From the IMG/VR virus record IMGVR_UViG_3300010883_000379, positions 1-26,023 of that record: a stretch of 26,023 nt of DNA. One strand, given 5' to 3'. Positions 25,065 to 26,023 of this stretch are shown here, piece after piece. The first letter of the stretch is position 1. Each line of letters starts with the position of its first letter. The notes beneath the pieces are model-generated. The model worked only from the letters and a program-made list of their open reading frames with translations. It did not search any database and was not told the origin of the DNA. The position numbers and the translations under genes were made by a program. Source of the stretch: a virus.

Positions 25065-25922
25065 ATGGCAATCGGAGAATTTTTAGGCAACCCACTTGTA
25101 GCTGGGGCACTCAGCTTAGGCTCGGGACTGGCTCAAGGCTACGCCAAGGAGCGGCAGACGCAATCAGACCATCGCCGTCGCATGGCAGAGATATCCTATC
25201 GTAATCGGCTTGGGCAGATGAACCGCTCCATGGAGCAGACGAACAGGCGGGGCATTCAAACGCCGAGCGGTGAGACGATTATGCCAGACGACCCGCGATA
25301 TGCGGGCTTAGCGGCGGCGAAGGATTTTGCGGCGGGCGGGGGTAGTGTTGGGCAGTTGCAAGCCCAAAATGACGTACTAACTGGGCGGGTCGGAGACCTG
25401 AGAAACAAAGCTGGTAGTCAATCGGCATCTTCTACTGCGGCGGCGCCAGAAAAGGAACCCCCGACTCACACTATGAGTTCGATTTTTGATGGTGTGGCCA
25501 GAGGCGACATCAAGCCGTCTGCGGCGTTTTCGGTTTTGATGGAGTTGCCCGAGCCAGACGACCCAAGACTGGCCGCGCAACTGACCGACTATAGGAATAT
25601 AATTGGCGACTACGCGAAAAAAGACATGGATTATGCGGACAAGGCCAGAAACAAGCCCAGCGATTTTAAGCCGAGAAAGTATGAGATAACAACCCGTGAA
25701 GAGTTGATGGAGTATATCAAACAGCTATCTCCACCCTCCTTTGAGACTCAATATGGCGACCCGACGTCTATGGGCGGAGGTGGGGACCCGGCAGGGAACG
25801 CCGTTGGCACCCAAGTGGCGATAGGGCCAAATCAGGTGATGCCTAAGTCGACTCTTGATGCAATGAACCCGGAGCAATTCGCCGCACTTGAGCGCCAACT
25901 TGGATCAGGAGGATTTGCGTAA
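25065..25922 (+). CDS. Putative small internal virion protein (285 aa)
   Basis: The N-terminus (GEFLGNPLVAGALSLGSGLA) is Gly/Ala-rich and hydrophobic and may form a membrane-active helix. It is followed by a basic coiled-coil stretch to about residue 50, then low-complexity Ala/Ser and Pro-rich linkers, a helical domain around 138-190 with LMELPEPDDPRLAAQL, and a Gly-rich C-terminus. AGGGGA precedes the ATG. Podovirus ejection proteins such as T7 gp14 also combine a hydrophobic N-terminus with coiled coil and are encoded beside the larger ejected proteins, so this gene is probably the partner of the 2440-aa protein. This rests on position and composition only. Confidence 0.5.
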   Translation: MAIGEFLGNPLVAGALSLGSGLAQGYAKERQTQSDHRRRMAEISYRNRLGQMNRSMEQTNRRGIQTPSGETIMPDDPRYAGLAAAKDFAAGGGSVGQLQAQNDVLTGRVGDLRNKAGSQSASSTAAAPEKEPPTHTMSSIFDGVARGDIKPSAAFSVLMELPEPDDPRLAAQLTDYRNIIGDYAKKDMDYADKARNKPSDFKPRKYEITTREELMEYIKQLSPPSFETQYGDPTSMGGGGDPAGNAVGTQVAIGPNQVMPKSTLDAMNPEQFAALERQLGSGGFA

Positions 25923-25923
25923 T

Positions 25924-26023
25924 ATGACAACTCTATCGTGGGGGGACTACCTCGAACAGCGACGAAAAGAAGAGTTGGTAGGGGGTTCCCGTGGCTCAGA
26001 GTCCGCGAATGTCGAGACGGACG
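25924..26023 (+). CDS. Start of a further gene (3' end outside window)
   Basis: The frame opens at ATG one base after the preceding stop and stays open to the window end, giving 33 residues that begin MTTLSWGDYLEQRRKEE. GGAGGA lies about 12 bases upstream. Too little is visible for a function; position suggests another internal or tail protein of the same operon. Confidence 0.5.
   Translation, partial: MTTLSWGDYLEQRRKEELVGGSRGSESANVETD

Noticed and set aside
1-26023. tRNA genes, CRISPR arrays, insertion sequences and integrase/attachment sites
   Set aside because: No cloverleaf-like stretch, regularly spaced repeat array, transposase or integrase frame was seen on either strand.

Overview
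The window is part of the late structural region of a tailed bacteriophage or prophage (Caudoviricetes). It most resembles a short-tailed (podovirus-type) phage. On the plus strand it encodes a P22-like portal, a scaffold, an N4-gp56-type major capsid protein, a connector/adaptor, a tail nozzle and a very large putative ejected virion protein. There are no tail-tube, tape-measure, sheath or baseplate genes. Every supported gene is on the plus strand. Many neighbours touch or overlap by 1-4 bases (TAATG, TGATG or ATGA), which suggests one long, translationally coupled operon. The fibre sequences and the acidic proteins resemble those of aquatic phages, but no host can be read from the window.

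Layout. (1) Positions 1-5071, head: portal (5' end outside the window), a small protein with a four-cysteine zinc-ribbon-like motif, scaffold, major capsid protein, then a hairpin terminator. (2) 5072-6488, neck: a small basic-tailed protein, the adaptor and a common small structural protein. (3) 6488-14013, adhesion: four tail-fibre-like genes in a row (380, 646, 485 and 620 aa). They share blocks and a 290-bp direct repeat. Two of them are each followed by a paralogous ~100-aa protein, and the third carries its own S74 chaperone domain. (4) 14014-14918, four tiny genes: a 47-aa peptide, a 66-aa one-span membrane protein, a 127-aa protein resembling part of an MscS mechanosensitive channel, and a 51-aa coiled coil. 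(5) 14922-25922: a repeat-bearing structural protein, the nozzle, a 2440-aa putative ejection protein and a 285-aa companion. (6) The start of one more gene at the 3' edge.

How they work together. Scaffold and capsid protein build the head on the portal. The adaptor and nozzle complete the short tail, and the fibres bind the host. The giant protein and its neighbour occupy the place where podoviruses encode proteins ejected with the DNA. The small membrane genes may act in lysis or on the cell envelope, but this is inference. No terminase, endolysin, integrase, polymerase, tRNA or CRISPR was seen. No stretch of 300 bases lacks a gene; the longest gap is 83 bases.

The most notable items are the MscS-like mini-protein, the 17-residue N-terminus shared by two otherwise unrelated small proteins with only silent differences, the fibre/100-aa-partner pairs, and the repeat architecture of the 2440-aa protein.
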